This document shows, in pieces, positions 9,184-18,641 of a stretch of DNA of 64,000 bases. The stretch comes from Thalassomonas actiniarum (GTDB lineage Bacteria; Pseudomonadota; Gammaproteobacteria; Enterobacterales; Alteromonadaceae): assembly GCF_000948975.2 (NCBI RefSeq), contig NZ_CP059735.1, positions 6,074,603 through 6,138,602 of the forward strand, given 5' to 3'. A program made the position numbers and the translations under genes. Under the pieces are notes generated by a model. That model did no database searches, was not told the DNA's origin, and saw only the letters and a list, made by a program, of their open reading frames with translations. Numbering within the stretch: position 1 is the first letter of the stretch; each line of letters opens with the position of its first letter.

Positions 9184-9225
9184 AATGCCATCAGGCAAAC
9201 CCGTTAAAAGGCACTTGATGGCATT
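9184..9225 (+). repeat. Long inverted repeat after the nitrate transporter
   Basis: AATGCCATCA (9184-9193) pairs with TGATGGCATT (9216-9225) across a 22-base loop. No T-run follows, so it may be an RNA-stabilising hairpin between the transporter and the kinase gene rather than a terminator. The rest of the 243-base gap shows no clear promoter motif. Confidence 0.4.
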
Positions 9226-9416
9226 AATCGGGCTTAAGGAAGAGCCACACACCGTTATCACCTAAGCAGGTGAAAACACTATATTAATGAAGTTGTTCAA
9301 TATTTCTTGATCTTTTTTGCCGATAAAAACTACTTCAAGAAGAAAATCCTTGTGTCATGAAGTAGTATGGTTATAGGACGGGTTGTTACGACGAACCAAA
9401 ATGAGTATCGGCTGTT

Positions 9417-11192
9417 ATGAATATCGCTAATACAAAATTACCTGAGGAAGTAGGCACATTTACCGGATTGCAGGTGTGTTATGGCGGCTATTCCTGCGCC
9501 GGTAAAAAAGCCGTCAACCAGGACGCTTTTGCCGCATTGACCCCGGATGAAAACGAACAAATGATCAAGGGCATAGTGGCAACCATGGCCGACGGTGTCT
9601 CCAGCGCCAGCAAAGCCGCCGAAGCCGCGCAATTGGCCACAACCCAATTTATCAGCGAATATTACGCCACCCCTGAAACCTGGTCCACACAACAATCCGC
9701 CTCCAAGGTCATTACCGGCTTAAACCAGTGGCTGTATTCCCAGCAAGGAGTGCTGGATGTGCACTATCCGCAGCAGCAGTGGCTGACCACCTTTTCCGCC
9801 CTGATACTGAAATCGGCAACCGGCTATGTTTTTCATGTCGGTGACTCCCGCATCAGCAGGTACAGGGATGGCCAGATAGAAGCCATCACCCGGGATCATA
9901 ACCGAAAACAGGGGGGTCAGCAGGTGATCCTGACCCGGGCGCTGGGAGCAGAAAGCCGCCTGCAGGTAGATGCCCATACCGTCGATCTGCAATCCGGGGA
10001 TGTTTACATGCTAACCTGTGACGGTATCCATGATTTTTTATCTGCAAAAGCCATCCGGGCCCATTTAAACACGATTTCCTCTGATCCCGACAATGCCGAG
10101 CTCGAACATATCAGCAAGCGTATCGTCAAACATGCGCTCAGTATCGGCAGTGATGATAATGTCAGTTGCCTGCTGGTTTATGTTAAAGATGTGCCCAGAA
10201 GAAAGCTTGATGAAATCGAGCGGGATATTCTCAACCAGGTGATCCCGCCGGCTTTACACCCCGGCATGAGGCTGGACGACTTCCTGGTGCGTAAAGTGAT
10301 CCACGCCAGCACCCGCTCCCATTTATACCTGGTGGAGCACATCGACTGGCCGGACCCTGTCGTCTTGAAAGCTCCCTCCGCCAATCTGGCCGATGACGCC
10401 ATTTACCTGCAGGGGTTTATGCGCGAAGCCTGGGTCGGCGAGCGCATCAAACATGACAATGTCATGAAAATAGAACGCAGGCGCAGCAAGAGTAAATTTA
10501 CTTACCTGTTATGCGAATATATTGAAGGGCAAACCCTAAGCCAGTGGATATATGATAATCCCGGCCCGACCATAGCCCAGGTCAGGGATATCATGAACCA
10601 GGTGATCTCTGCCCTGCGTGCTTTTCAGCGGCTGGAACTGGTGCACCGGGATTTAAAACCCGACAATATCATGATCGACCTGTTTGGCCAGGTAAAACTT
10701 ATTGATTACGGCACGGTATTTGTCGCCTCACTGGATGAAAACCAGCAAACCCTGTCGGAAACCGTGCCCCAGGGCTCATTAAACTATATTGCCCCGGAAA
10801 CCTTATTACATATGAACACGGATTACCGCAGCGATCTTTTTTCTCTCGGGGTCATTTGTTATGAATTGCTGTGCGGTGAACTGCCCTTTAAGGCTATGGT
10901 ACGGGCGGAAATTACCTTTAAAGATTATTCCCAATGGCAATACCGCAGCATACGGGCATTCAGGCCTGAATTGCCTGCCTGGCTCGATATTGCCCTCAAA
11001 CGGGCAACAGCACCGGATCCCGATCTGCGCTACCAGGCTTTTTCCGAGTTTTATGCCGATCTGAATAAACCCAATACCAGTGCCGTGGACCAGTACCAGC
11101 GCCTGCCGTTTATCCGCCGCCACCCGGTAAAATTCTGGAAAGGGGTTTCCCTGGTACTCTTTATTGCCTTTTTGATCGCTTTGTTTACCTGA
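9417..11192 (+). CDS. Fused PP2C phosphatase / Ser-Thr protein kinase with C-terminal membrane anchor
   Basis: This is a 591-residue two-enzyme protein. Residues about 20-260 are a PP2C phosphatase with metal-binding motifs ADG (58-60), GDSR (142-145), CDG (201-203) and SDDN (245-248). Residues about 280-560 are an eukaryotic-type kinase: VVLK (Lys318), catalytic loop HRDLKPDN (410-417), DYG in place of DFG (430-432) and APE (459-461). The glycine-rich loop is not recognisable. A single hydrophobic helix near 572-590 would anchor it in the inner membrane with both enzymes in the cytoplasm. A similar kinase gene (PA1782) lies between nitrite reductase and the nitrate transporter in P. aeruginosa, so a role in controlling nitrate uptake or assimilation is likely. 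The substrate is unknown. Confidence 0.88.
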   Translation: MNIANTKLPEEVGTFTGLQVCYGGYSCAGKKAVNQDAFAALTPDENEQMIKGIVATMADGVSSASKAAEAAQLATTQFISEYYATPETWSTQQSASKVITGLNQWLYSQQGVLDVHYPQQQWLTTFSALILKSATGYVFHVGDSRISRYRDGQIEAITRDHNRKQGGQQVILTRALGAESRLQVDAHTVDLQSGDVYMLTCDGIHDFLSAKAIRAHLNTISSDPDNAELEHISKRIVKHALSIGSDDNVSCLLVYVKDVPRRKLDEIERDILNQVIPPALHPGMRLDDFLVRKVIHASTRSHLYLVEHIDWPDPVVLKAPSANLADDAIYLQGFMREAWVGERIKHDNVMKIERRRSKSKFTYLLCEYIEGQTLSQWIYDNPGPTIAQVRDIMNQVISALRAFQRLELVHRDLKPDNIMIDLFGQVKLIDYGTVFVASLDENQQTLSETVPQGSLNYIAPETLLHMNTDYRSDLFSLGVICYELLCGELPFKAMVRAEITFKDYSQWQYRSIRAFRPELPAWLDIALKRATAPDPDLRYQAFSEFYADLNKPNTSAVDQYQRLPFIRRHPVKFWKGVSLVLFIAFLIALFT

Positions 11193-11330
11193 ACCGCCCC
11201 TTCCCCCGAACAGGGGGCAAATATAGCCAAAAGTACCACTAAAACCACATAACGCATATATTGAATTCCCTTAGGCTTTCGGTATTATCATGTTTGATTT
11301 TCAAACAAAAATAACGGCCAGGGAAGCACA

Positions 11331-12611
11331 ATGAAATTCGAATCAATTGCCTTACATCAGGGCTACCGCTCAGAAGAAACCACCAAAGCGGCGGCGGTAC
11401 CCATTTACCAAACCACCTCCTATACCTTTGATAACAGCCAGCACGGCGCCGATCTTTTTGACTTAAAAGTGCCGGGCAATATCTATACCCGGATCATGAA
11501 CCCCACCACGGATGTTTTAGAGCAACGTATCACCGCCCTCGAAGGGGGCATAGGGGCTTTGGCGGTTGCTTCCGGCATGGCAGCCATCACCTATGCCATT
11601 CAGTGCCTCTGTGAAGTCGGCACTAACATTGTCAGCACCAGTGAACTTTATGGCGGCACCTACAATTTATTTGCCCATTCCCTGCCTAAACAAGGCATAG
11701 AAGTACGTTTCGTTTCCGGCGACGAGCTTGGCGCTTTCGAGCAACAGATAGATAAAAATACCCGGGCCTTATATTGTGAGTCCATCGGCAACCCGGCGGG
11801 CAATATTGTCGATATAAAACGGCTGGCGGATATTGCCCGCCGCCACGGGGTGCCGCTGATCGTCGATAACACGGTCGCCACACCGTTTTTATGCCGCCCC
11901 TTTGAATTGGGCGCCGATATTGTCGTGCACTCCCTGACCAAGTACATAGGCGGACACGGCACCTCTGTCGGCGGTATTATTGTCGACTCAGGCAAATTTG
12001 ACTGGGTCGCCAATAAAGAAAGATTCAAGATCATGAATGAACCGGATCCTTCCTACCATGATGTCATCTATAGCCAGGCATTTGAACAGGCAGCCTTTAT
12101 CGGCCGCTGCCGTGTGGTGCCGCTAAGAAATACCGGAGCGGCGATTTCCCCCTTTAATGCCTTTCAAATTTTACAGGGCCTGGAAACCCTGGCGCTGCGG
12201 ATGGAAAGGCACTGCGGCAATGCCGAACAACTGGCGGCATATCTGCAGCAGCATGATAAGGTGGCCTGGGTTAACTATGCCGCGCTTGCCAGCAGTCCTT
12301 ACCGGGAAACCTGCGAAAAAATCACCGGCGGCAAGGCCTCCGGCATTCTCAGTTTCGGCGTTAAGGGCGGCAAAACCGCCGGCGCACAATTTATTGATGC
12401 CCTGCAAATGATCTTACGCCTGGTGAATATTGGCGATGCCAAGTCCCTGGCCTGCCACCCGGCCTCCACCACCCACAGGCAATTAAACGATGAGGAGCTG
12501 GCTGCTGCCGGTGTCAGCGCCGACCTGGTGAGGCTCTCCGTCGGTATCGAAAACATCGCCGATATCATTGCCGATGTTGAACAGGCGCTGGCGAGCATTA
12601 ATAATCTCTAG
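11331..12611 (+). CDS. metY: O-acetylhomoserine sulfhydrylase (PLP-dependent)
   Basis: This is a 426-residue enzyme of the Cys/Met metabolism PLP family. It makes homocysteine from O-acetylhomoserine and sulfide in the cytoplasm. It contains YTRIMNPTTDVLE, the ASGMAAITYA segment, the PLP lysine in SLTKYIGGHG (Lys204) and the long insertion typical of MetY rather than cystathionine gamma-synthase. AGGGAAG lies just before the ATG. It appears monocistronic and converges on the cytochrome gene across a shared hairpin. An O-succinylhomoserine specificity cannot be ruled out from sequence alone. Confidence 0.9.
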   Translation: MKFESIALHQGYRSEETTKAAAVPIYQTTSYTFDNSQHGADLFDLKVPGNIYTRIMNPTTDVLEQRITALEGGIGALAVASGMAAITYAIQCLCEVGTNIVSTSELYGGTYNLFAHSLPKQGIEVRFVSGDELGAFEQQIDKNTRALYCESIGNPAGNIVDIKRLADIARRHGVPLIVDNTVATPFLCRPFELGADIVVHSLTKYIGGHGTSVGGIIVDSGKFDWVANKERFKIMNEPDPSYHDVIYSQAFEQAAFIGRCRVVPLRNTGAAISPFNAFQILQGLETLALRMERHCGNAEQLAAYLQQHDKVAWVNYAALASSPYRETCEKITGGKASGILSFGVKGGKTAGAQFIDALQMILRLVNIGDAKSLACHPASTTHRQLNDEELAAAGVSADLVRLSVGIENIADIIADVEQALASINNL

Positions 12612-12615
12612 GCAA

Positions 12616-12651
12616 GAAAAAGGCCTTAATATGAATTCTCATATTAAGGCC
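12616..12651 (-). terminator. Rho-independent terminator of the aldehyde oxidase operon
   Basis: A 13-base perfect stem (12622-12634 with 12639-12651, loop ATTC) is followed on the minus strand by a T-run. It lies between the convergent ends of metY and the cytochrome c gene, and may also slow transcription from metY. Confidence 0.8.
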
Positions 12652-12675
12652 CTCAGGTTCTGGCAAAAGGGTGTG

Positions 12676-13932
12676 TTAATGCACTGACTGTTTCATATTG
12701 GTGCGGATATCTTTTACCTTCGAAACTCCGATATCCGCTTTTTGAGCGGTCCAGGTGGTGCGCATATAGTTCACCAGATCCGTCAACTGCTGATCATCAA
12801 ACTTATCCGCGTACGCCGGCATGGCATAAAAGCTGGTGGTGCTGTTATAGTGCTGGCTGACAATACCGTTAAGCAATAAAGACACGGCATTATAGACACT
12901 GGTACGGTCTAAAGTAGCATTGCCCGCTAACGCCGGGGCAACATTGGGACGCCCTTCACCGTCTTGCCCGTGACAACCGGCGCAATAGCCCATATAAGTG
13001 TTATAGCCGGGGGCAGCTTTATCATGGCCGTTAAAGGCCAGCGGCAATGCCTCAATATCCGCTTCGTTATCCAGCAAATAGCTGGTCACGGCGCGCATAT
13101 CCTGCTCGGTCAGGTGGCTGTAGCTATGATAGACCACAGGATACATGCCGCCAAAAACCGTGCCTTTGCGGGAGTAACCCTTAGTAAACAGCTGCTTGAG
13201 GTCTTCATGGGTCCAGTTCTGGCGATTGAGCTCTTCGGGGGTGATATTGGAGGCTTCAAAGGTATCCAATACCGTGCCCTGAAAATGCGCCGTGGGATCC
13301 ATGGCAAAAATGGCATTTCTCGGGGTATGGCATTCACCGCAATGCCCGAGCACGTTCACCAGGTAACTGCCCCGGTTCCAGCTGTCGCTCTTGGCCGGAT
13401 CGGGAGTAAACACGCTGTCCTCATGATTCATCAGGTTCCATGCCTTTAGCCCCATGCGGATATTAAAGGGAAAACCGATTTCGCTGTCCTTATTTTCCTG
13501 GCTGATGGGCTTAGTATTCATAAAATATGCGTACAGGGCCCGGGTATCGGCGTCTGTCAACAAATGATAGGAAGTATACGGCATGGCCGGATAGAGATTA
13601 CCGTTCGGGCTTATGCCCTCATGCATGGCCCGGTAAAAGTCCTGATAACTGTAATGGCCGATGCCGGTTTCCTTATCCGAAGTAATATTGGTGGAATAGA
13701 CGATACCAAAAGGGGTTTCAAAGGGTAAACCGCCGCTTAATTCACGCCCTCCCTGCGGGGTATGGCAGGCAACACAATCGCCGATTTCCGCCAGGTATTT
13801 TCCCTGGGCAATCAAACCGGCCTGATCTTGTGCCGCCTGGGCCACAGCTGTGCCGCCAAATACAGCCAAAGAGAGCACAGCGCCTTTGAGGCGCCGGGAA
13901 AAGCTATGTCTTGATAAACTTGTTGCTTTCAT
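12676..13932 (-). CDS. Tri-haem cytochrome c subunit of a periplasmic dehydrogenase
   Basis: This is a 418-residue exported protein with an N-terminal signal peptide and three haem c sites: CVACH (53-57), CGECH (198-202) and CAGCH (317-321). This layout matches cytochrome subunits of membrane-associated alcohol, gluconate and aldehyde dehydrogenases, which pass electrons from the enzyme to ubiquinone or to a terminal oxidase. Its ATG overlaps the stop of the iron-sulfur subunit by one base, so it is the third gene of the operon. It probably replaces the FAD subunit of cytoplasmic xanthine dehydrogenase-type enzymes as the electron outlet. Confidence 0.88.
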   Translation of the reverse strand: MKATSLSRHSFSRRLKGAVLSLAVFGGTAVAQAAQDQAGLIAQGKYLAEIGDCVACHTPQGGRELSGGLPFETPFGIVYSTNITSDKETGIGHYSYQDFYRAMHEGISPNGNLYPAMPYTSYHLLTDADTRALYAYFMNTKPISQENKDSEIGFPFNIRMGLKAWNLMNHEDSVFTPDPAKSDSWNRGSYLVNVLGHCGECHTPRNAIFAMDPTAHFQGTVLDTFEASNITPEELNRQNWTHEDLKQLFTKGYSRKGTVFGGMYPVVYHSYSHLTEQDMRAVTSYLLDNEADIEALPLAFNGHDKAAPGYNTYMGYCAGCHGQDGEGRPNVAPALAGNATLDRTSVYNAVSLLLNGIVSQHYNSTTSFYAMPAYADKFDDQQLTDLVNYMRTTWTAQKADIGVSKVKDIRTNMKQSVH

Positions 13933-14465
13933 CAGTAGGTCAGCCCCTTAGTGTTTAAGATCAGATCTTTCACTCCCTGGTAATACTTAACATAACCGGT
14001 ACAGCGACAGATATGCTCCTTTAACGCCTCTTCAATTACCTGCTCCACGTCAGCTGCCGCCACAGGTGCTTTCGCCAGCCTTTCCATCAGCGCCGTGGTT
14101 TCATTGATAAAACCGGAAGTACACCAGCCACACTGGAAAGAAAAATGCTCCAAAAACGCCATTTGTACCGGCGTTAATTCGGTAATTTCACCCTCGCTGT
14201 TTCGCTTGGCATGTCCTTCCACGGTGCGTACTTTTTTATCGGCAAAACGCTCGACACCGCTGATACAGGTTCTGACCACTTCACTGACACCGTTTTTTCC
14301 TTCCACTATCACGGTACAGGCGTGACACACACCGGCGCCGCAACCAAACTTGGTGCCGGTCAGATTCAGGTATTCATGTAAAAATTCGATCATTTTCAGC
14401 CCTTCCGGCACTTCCACCGGACCGACTTGCTGATCATTGACTGTCATTTGAATATGTTGGCTCAT
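13932..14465 (-). CDS. [2Fe-2S] subunit of molybdenum aldehyde oxidase (IorA type)
   Basis: This is a 177-residue small subunit with a plant-type [2Fe-2S] domain (FGCGAGVCHACTV) and a C-terminal four-helix [2Fe-2S] domain (CGWCTSGF and CRCTGY). It relays electrons from the molybdenum centre to the cytochrome. It has no signal of its own and is probably exported together with the Tat-dependent large subunit. The start overlaps the stop of the large-subunit gene by four bases (ATGA), so the operon order is large subunit, iron-sulfur subunit, cytochrome. Confidence 0.9.
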   Translation of the reverse strand: MSQHIQMTVNDQQVGPVEVPEGLKMIEFLHEYLNLTGTKFGCGAGVCHACTVIVEGKNGVSEVVRTCISGVERFADKKVRTVEGHAKRNSEGEITELTPVQMAFLEHFSFQCGWCTSGFINETTALMERLAKAPVAAADVEQVIEEALKEHICRCTGYVKYYQGVKDLILNTKGLTY

Positions 14466-17308
14466 GAAATCGCCCCCTTAATTTTTTGTGATGTCATCGG
14501 AAGGTCATAAAAACGAACAGAGGTTGCCTGGTATACCGCTTCAACCAGCGCTGGTACGATGGAAATCATCACCACCTCCCCTATGCCTTTGCTGGGATCG
14601 GTATCGGAAAGCGGCGGTAAAATAGTATGCTGTTGGTTCCATACCCCCACCTGGCTGGCCAAAGGCACCTTATAACGGTTCAGGTTCCAGGTACCGTTGC
14701 CGGCGCCGTCCTCAAATGACGGAATTTCTTCATAGAGGGCATGACCGACCCCCATGGCCAGCCCCCCCTGTATTTGCCCTTCCACCAGCTCTTCGACAAT
14801 TACCTTGCCGGCTTCAAGCCAGGTATGGGAGTTTAGGATCTCGACCTCGCCATTGCCTTCATTGACGGCGATTTCCACCATAGCAGCACAAGGTGCATAG
14901 TAAGTCACCATGGCATTATTTAACGCGGTTTCCGGGTAGTTGACACTGGTACGATCGAGCAGATGATAACCTTTGGAATTCATGGCGGCTTTTTGCCGGT
15001 CATTTGCACCGTCACCGTATTGCAGTGCCAGAGCATCCACTTCTAAATTAACTTCCTGCCCCAGGATGTCATAAGTCGCTTCGCTCCAGGCCCAGCGGTT
15101 AAAGGCATGCACCATGGCGCCTGTGACTAGCCCCATGTCATGGACACGTTGCGCCAGCACTTCAATCGATAACGGCGGATAACCTTGAGTGGTAAGCTTA
15201 CCGTCCACCCAACGGGCAGCACCGGCATCATTTAAGTTATTGGGCGCCATGGCGCCGTTAAAGTATTTTTCACTCCAGATAGCCACAGCCGCCGGCCAGA
15301 TACCGTGACGGAAAATCACCTCGGCCGCCGCCTTGGTGGCATGGGTTTGATAATAAGATGACATCGACGCCGCCGATGCCATACCAATCACCGGGGTCCA
15401 GCGGGGATTTTTTTCCATCTCATCCTGTTGCTGCTGGTTAATAAAATAAGGATTATGGGTTTGGATCTGCTGCATCGCCTGCCACGCATCCACTTCCGCT
15501 ACCGTCACCTTATCGGCTATCACTCCAAGCTTATCTTTCACCACCACAGCCTGTGAGCTTTGCGTGCCTGTGCCCATCTCCATAAAGCAGATATCAACTT
15601 CAATTTTACCGGTTTTCGATAAACGCACCGCCGCACTCGGCGCTGCCGCCCCGGTACCGTAATCTTTGGTGGTAATACCAAAACCTACCCCGTATTTTTT
15701 CCCGGGATTAGCCGCTTCGAAGGCGGCTTTTTTAGCCGCGCGCTCCAGCCACATCGGATGCTGCTGCGCCATATCCAGCATTTCCCGGTAACGCAAGGCG
15801 CCGTTGGGGATAGCACCCTGGGTATTGCGCTGTCCGGATTCCATGACATTGGCCCTGCGCAGATCTATGGCATCCACCTTAAGATCGCCGGCCATTTCAT
15901 TCATCATAGACTCCATCGTCGCCATGGACTGCAGGGTACCATAACCGCGCATAGAGCCGCTGTCGGGGTTGCGGGAAGCATAGGCGGTCGCCTTGATATC
16001 ATTGCGGGGAATATAATAAATGCTTTGCAGCGCCGTTGCCCCCACCATAGTCACAGAGCCGGTAAAATTGACCCGGCCGCCGCCGTCCACTGTCATATCT
16101 GCGGTCAGGGCTTTTATCTTCAGGGTCTTTTTATCCACCGCCAAACGGTTTTTCATAGTAAAAGGATGACGTTTTAATCCCGCCTGGAACTGCTCAAACC
16201 TGTCATTGGCCAGGCGTATAGGTTTGCCGGCATACATGGCGGCCACTAAACCGTAATAAGGGAAGATGGAATGATCTTTGGCGCCGAAACCGCCGCCGAT
16301 AAAGGGGGAATGCACCACCAGATTTTTCACTTTGCCCGCCAGCGGACCATGCTTAAGCATATGCACCGCCTGCTCCTGATAATCTTGCGGCGATTGTGAA
16401 GTGATCACTGTGTGGAAAGTGCCTTCTTTTTCATCAAACCAGCCGTTAAAGGCTTCCGGCTCCATCATCATGGGATCTATGATCTGGGTGCGGTATTCTC
16501 TTTCCAGCACCTGCCAGTTTTCATTGCCTCCGGTAATATCTTCGTTGATACGGCCGGCATAATACATGCCGCGCTCTGAAACACTGCCCTGCTGATCCAT
16601 CACTTCCGGCCATTGGGGCCGGTGGGCTTTATAATGAGGAAAAAAGATCCCGTCCTGCAACGGACTGTATTTGTCCTCACCCGACGGACCGCTTTCACCT
16701 TCTTCACGGATAATACGCCAGCTGGTATAGGGATCTTTACTTTCGGAAACAAATGCGGTTTTTTCACCGTAGCGGATCACTTTTTTATTGAACTGCAACA
16801 GGTTTTTCGCCTGCTTAAAAGCGGCAAAATCATCAAATAATAAAATCGCTACCGCATGCCCGAGGTAATGGGCGGTTTTCCCCTCCGGCAATAACATATC
16901 ACTGCCGAAAAATGGCGGCAGGCTCACGCCGTCACGCTCAAGCTCCTTAGCGGTGATCACCTGGTTCGGCCTTGCCTGTTGGGGCAACATATTCAGATCA
17001 AACCCTTGATAGACATGCCCGGCATCGTCCAGCCGCAAAATATAGGCATAGCCCTGTTGATCCGGCCAGCCCGGCATATCCATGGCACGGTAATCCCGGC
17101 CATAAATTTTTTCCCCCGTGACCTTGGCGATACCGTCCATACGGAATTTCAGTTTATTGCTGGCTTTAAATTGTGCGGTTAATGCTTCGGATAAACCGGC
17201 TGCCTGGCTATTGCCCATTTTCCAAAGCAGTGGTGCGGAATAAACGGCGATGCCGCTGATGACGCAACGCTTGATAAACGTTCGCCGGGAAGAACTAAAA
17301 GAATTCAT
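14462..17308 (-). CDS. Molybdopterin-binding subunit of periplasmic aldehyde oxidase (IorB type)
   Basis: This is a 948-residue catalytic subunit of the xanthine dehydrogenase family. The N-terminus carries a Tat signal (SSRRTFIKR, then a hydrophobic stretch), so the folded enzyme is exported. The GGGFGAKDHS and GSMRGYGTLQ segments bind the molybdopterin cofactor, and KGIGEV near the C-terminus holds the expected catalytic Glu. Relatives oxidise aldehydes (the AldFGH enzymes of acetic acid bacteria) or N-heterocycles (isoquinoline oxidoreductase); the tri-haem partner favours an aldehyde. No FAD subunit and no XdhC-type maturation gene is adjacent. The 399-base gap upstream (17309-17707) shows no gene. 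Confidence 0.88.
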   Translation of the reverse strand: MNSFSSSRRTFIKRCVISGIAVYSAPLLWKMGNSQAAGLSEALTAQFKASNKLKFRMDGIAKVTGEKIYGRDYRAMDMPGWPDQQGYAYILRLDDAGHVYQGFDLNMLPQQARPNQVITAKELERDGVSLPPFFGSDMLLPEGKTAHYLGHAVAILLFDDFAAFKQAKNLLQFNKKVIRYGEKTAFVSESKDPYTSWRIIREEGESGPSGEDKYSPLQDGIFFPHYKAHRPQWPEVMDQQGSVSERGMYYAGRINEDITGGNENWQVLEREYRTQIIDPMMMEPEAFNGWFDEKEGTFHTVITSQSPQDYQEQAVHMLKHGPLAGKVKNLVVHSPFIGGGFGAKDHSIFPYYGLVAAMYAGKPIRLANDRFEQFQAGLKRHPFTMKNRLAVDKKTLKIKALTADMTVDGGGRVNFTGSVTMVGATALQSIYYIPRNDIKATAYASRNPDSGSMRGYGTLQSMATMESMMNEMAGDLKVDAIDLRRANVMESGQRNTQGAIPNGALRYREMLDMAQQHPMWLERAAKKAAFEAANPGKKYGVGFGITTKDYGTGAAAPSAAVRLSKTGKIEVDICFMEMGTGTQSSQAVVVKDKLGVIADKVTVAEVDAWQAMQQIQTHNPYFINQQQQDEMEKNPRWTPVIGMASAASMSSYYQTHATKAAAEVIFRHGIWPAAVAIWSEKYFNGAMAPNNLNDAGAARWVDGKLTTQGYPPLSIEVLAQRVHDMGLVTGAMVHAFNRWAWSEATYDILGQEVNLEVDALALQYGDGANDRQKAAMNSKGYHLLDRTSVNYPETALNNAMVTYYAPCAAMVEIAVNEGNGEVEILNSHTWLEAGKVIVEELVEGQIQGGLAMGVGHALYEEIPSFEDGAGNGTWNLNRYKVPLASQVGVWNQQHTILPPLSDTDPSKGIGEVVMISIVPALVEAVYQATSVRFYDLPMTSQKIKGAIS

Positions 17309-17707
17309 TGCTTACCTCGGTAATACTCAATCTGAATTTCAGCGCACCATAATAAAACCGCATGATTTTTCAGGATATTTCATACGAGTCCATTTGATGT
17401 ATTGGGTTTTAGTTGTTGTAATGACGCTTAGAAATAAGTGCCTTAGCAGTGCAGGGGCACCACAGAGTCAGCCCCCCGACAGGCGATTCTATCTTTATCA
17501 TTTCGAAAAAGAAACAAATTCCTGACACTAGTGACGAGAAATTAACTCGACAGCGGCTACCAGCTTTAAGTTTAGTAAAAACGGTAAAAAAATCACGAAT
17601 AAGGCTGCCTCCCGGCAAGAACAGGGCAAGCAACCTTTCCCCTGCCACAGGTTTACCCTGCGCCTTTTGACCTCAGGAGAGCATAAGCTTTACCGCCAAG
17701 AGATAAG

Positions 17708-18451
17708 CTATTGGCTGTTGAGGAATTTTTCAAAAGTACCGTCTTTTTTTACCGACTGCAGCGCCTGGGACAGGCGGGTAACAATCTCAACATCGCTTGT
17801 TTTACTCGCCGCAACATATAACGCCGCCCGTATACCGGAAAAAGGCTGCTTAACAAAGGGGGTAAGTTGCTCTCCTATGCTGAGATGTATATTGTCGCCG
17901 ATCAATTCATTGGCATAGATGATATCGGCACGCCCTTTAAGCAAGACTTGCCAGGCCTCGACATGACCGGTAGTTAAAATCAGATTTTTCCCCTGCTTAA
18001 AACCCTGTTGCTGTAAAATATCGGCTTCAACACTGTTTCTGACCGCTACCACGGTATAGTGCAATGCCTGCTCGATAGAATTGACCCTGATTCCGGTACT
18101 CGCTCTTAGTGAATAAAAGGTATAACTAAGTGCCCTGAGCTCACCTATCCAATGAAAAAGGCGTTCGCGTTCACGGCTGCGAGTCATGGAGAAAATCACC
18201 ACATTTTTATCAGTCAGCGCCGTCTGATAGGCACGCGCCCAGGGTAAAGCTTCTATCTGCACCGAATAACCGGCACGCTTTAACACCTCTTGCATTAACA
18301 GGTAGGAGCTGCCCGCCACCACACGTTTGTTGCTGACAATTTGATAAGGGGGTAAGTGTTCGGTCACCACCCTAAGCGATTCCTGTGCCCAGGCGACGGC
18401 ACTATAGAGCCAAAGTAAAAGTAGCGGATAAAACTTGTTGTGCTTATCCAT
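17708..18451 (-). CDS. Periplasmic solute-binding protein, family 3 type, without adjacent permease
   Basis: This is a 247-residue exported protein with a signal peptide ending near AVAWA, followed by a bacterial extracellular solute-binding family 3 fold: RVVTEHLPPYQIV, LPWARAYQTALTDKNV and the IEQALHYTVVAVRNS hinge region. Similar stand-alone proteins are common in Alteromonadales and may sense or scavenge amino acids. No ABC permease or ATPase lies nearby, so its partner is unknown. Confidence 0.8.
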   Translation of the reverse strand: MDKHNKFYPLLLLWLYSAVAWAQESLRVVTEHLPPYQIVSNKRVVAGSSYLLMQEVLKRAGYSVQIEALPWARAYQTALTDKNVVIFSMTRSRERERLFHWIGELRALSYTFYSLRASTGIRVNSIEQALHYTVVAVRNSVEADILQQQGFKQGKNLILTTGHVEAWQVLLKGRADIIYANELIGDNIHLSIGEQLTPFVKQPFSGIRAALYVAASKTSDVEIVTRLSQALQSVKKDGTFEKFLNSQ

Positions 18452-18641
18452 ATTACACTCAGCATCTTAAATTAAGGTTAGCCTTTTCCCTCACTGTAAA
18501 AGGTTTTCACCCGGACATCATTAATTATGATGTTTTTTTAACCGGGATTGACACCCGCTTCCCCCGGTAACAGCAATTTTGTTCAATATTTCCCGCCCGG
18601 GAGCTTGTACCCTGAGCCTTTCATTACCTTAAGAACAAATA

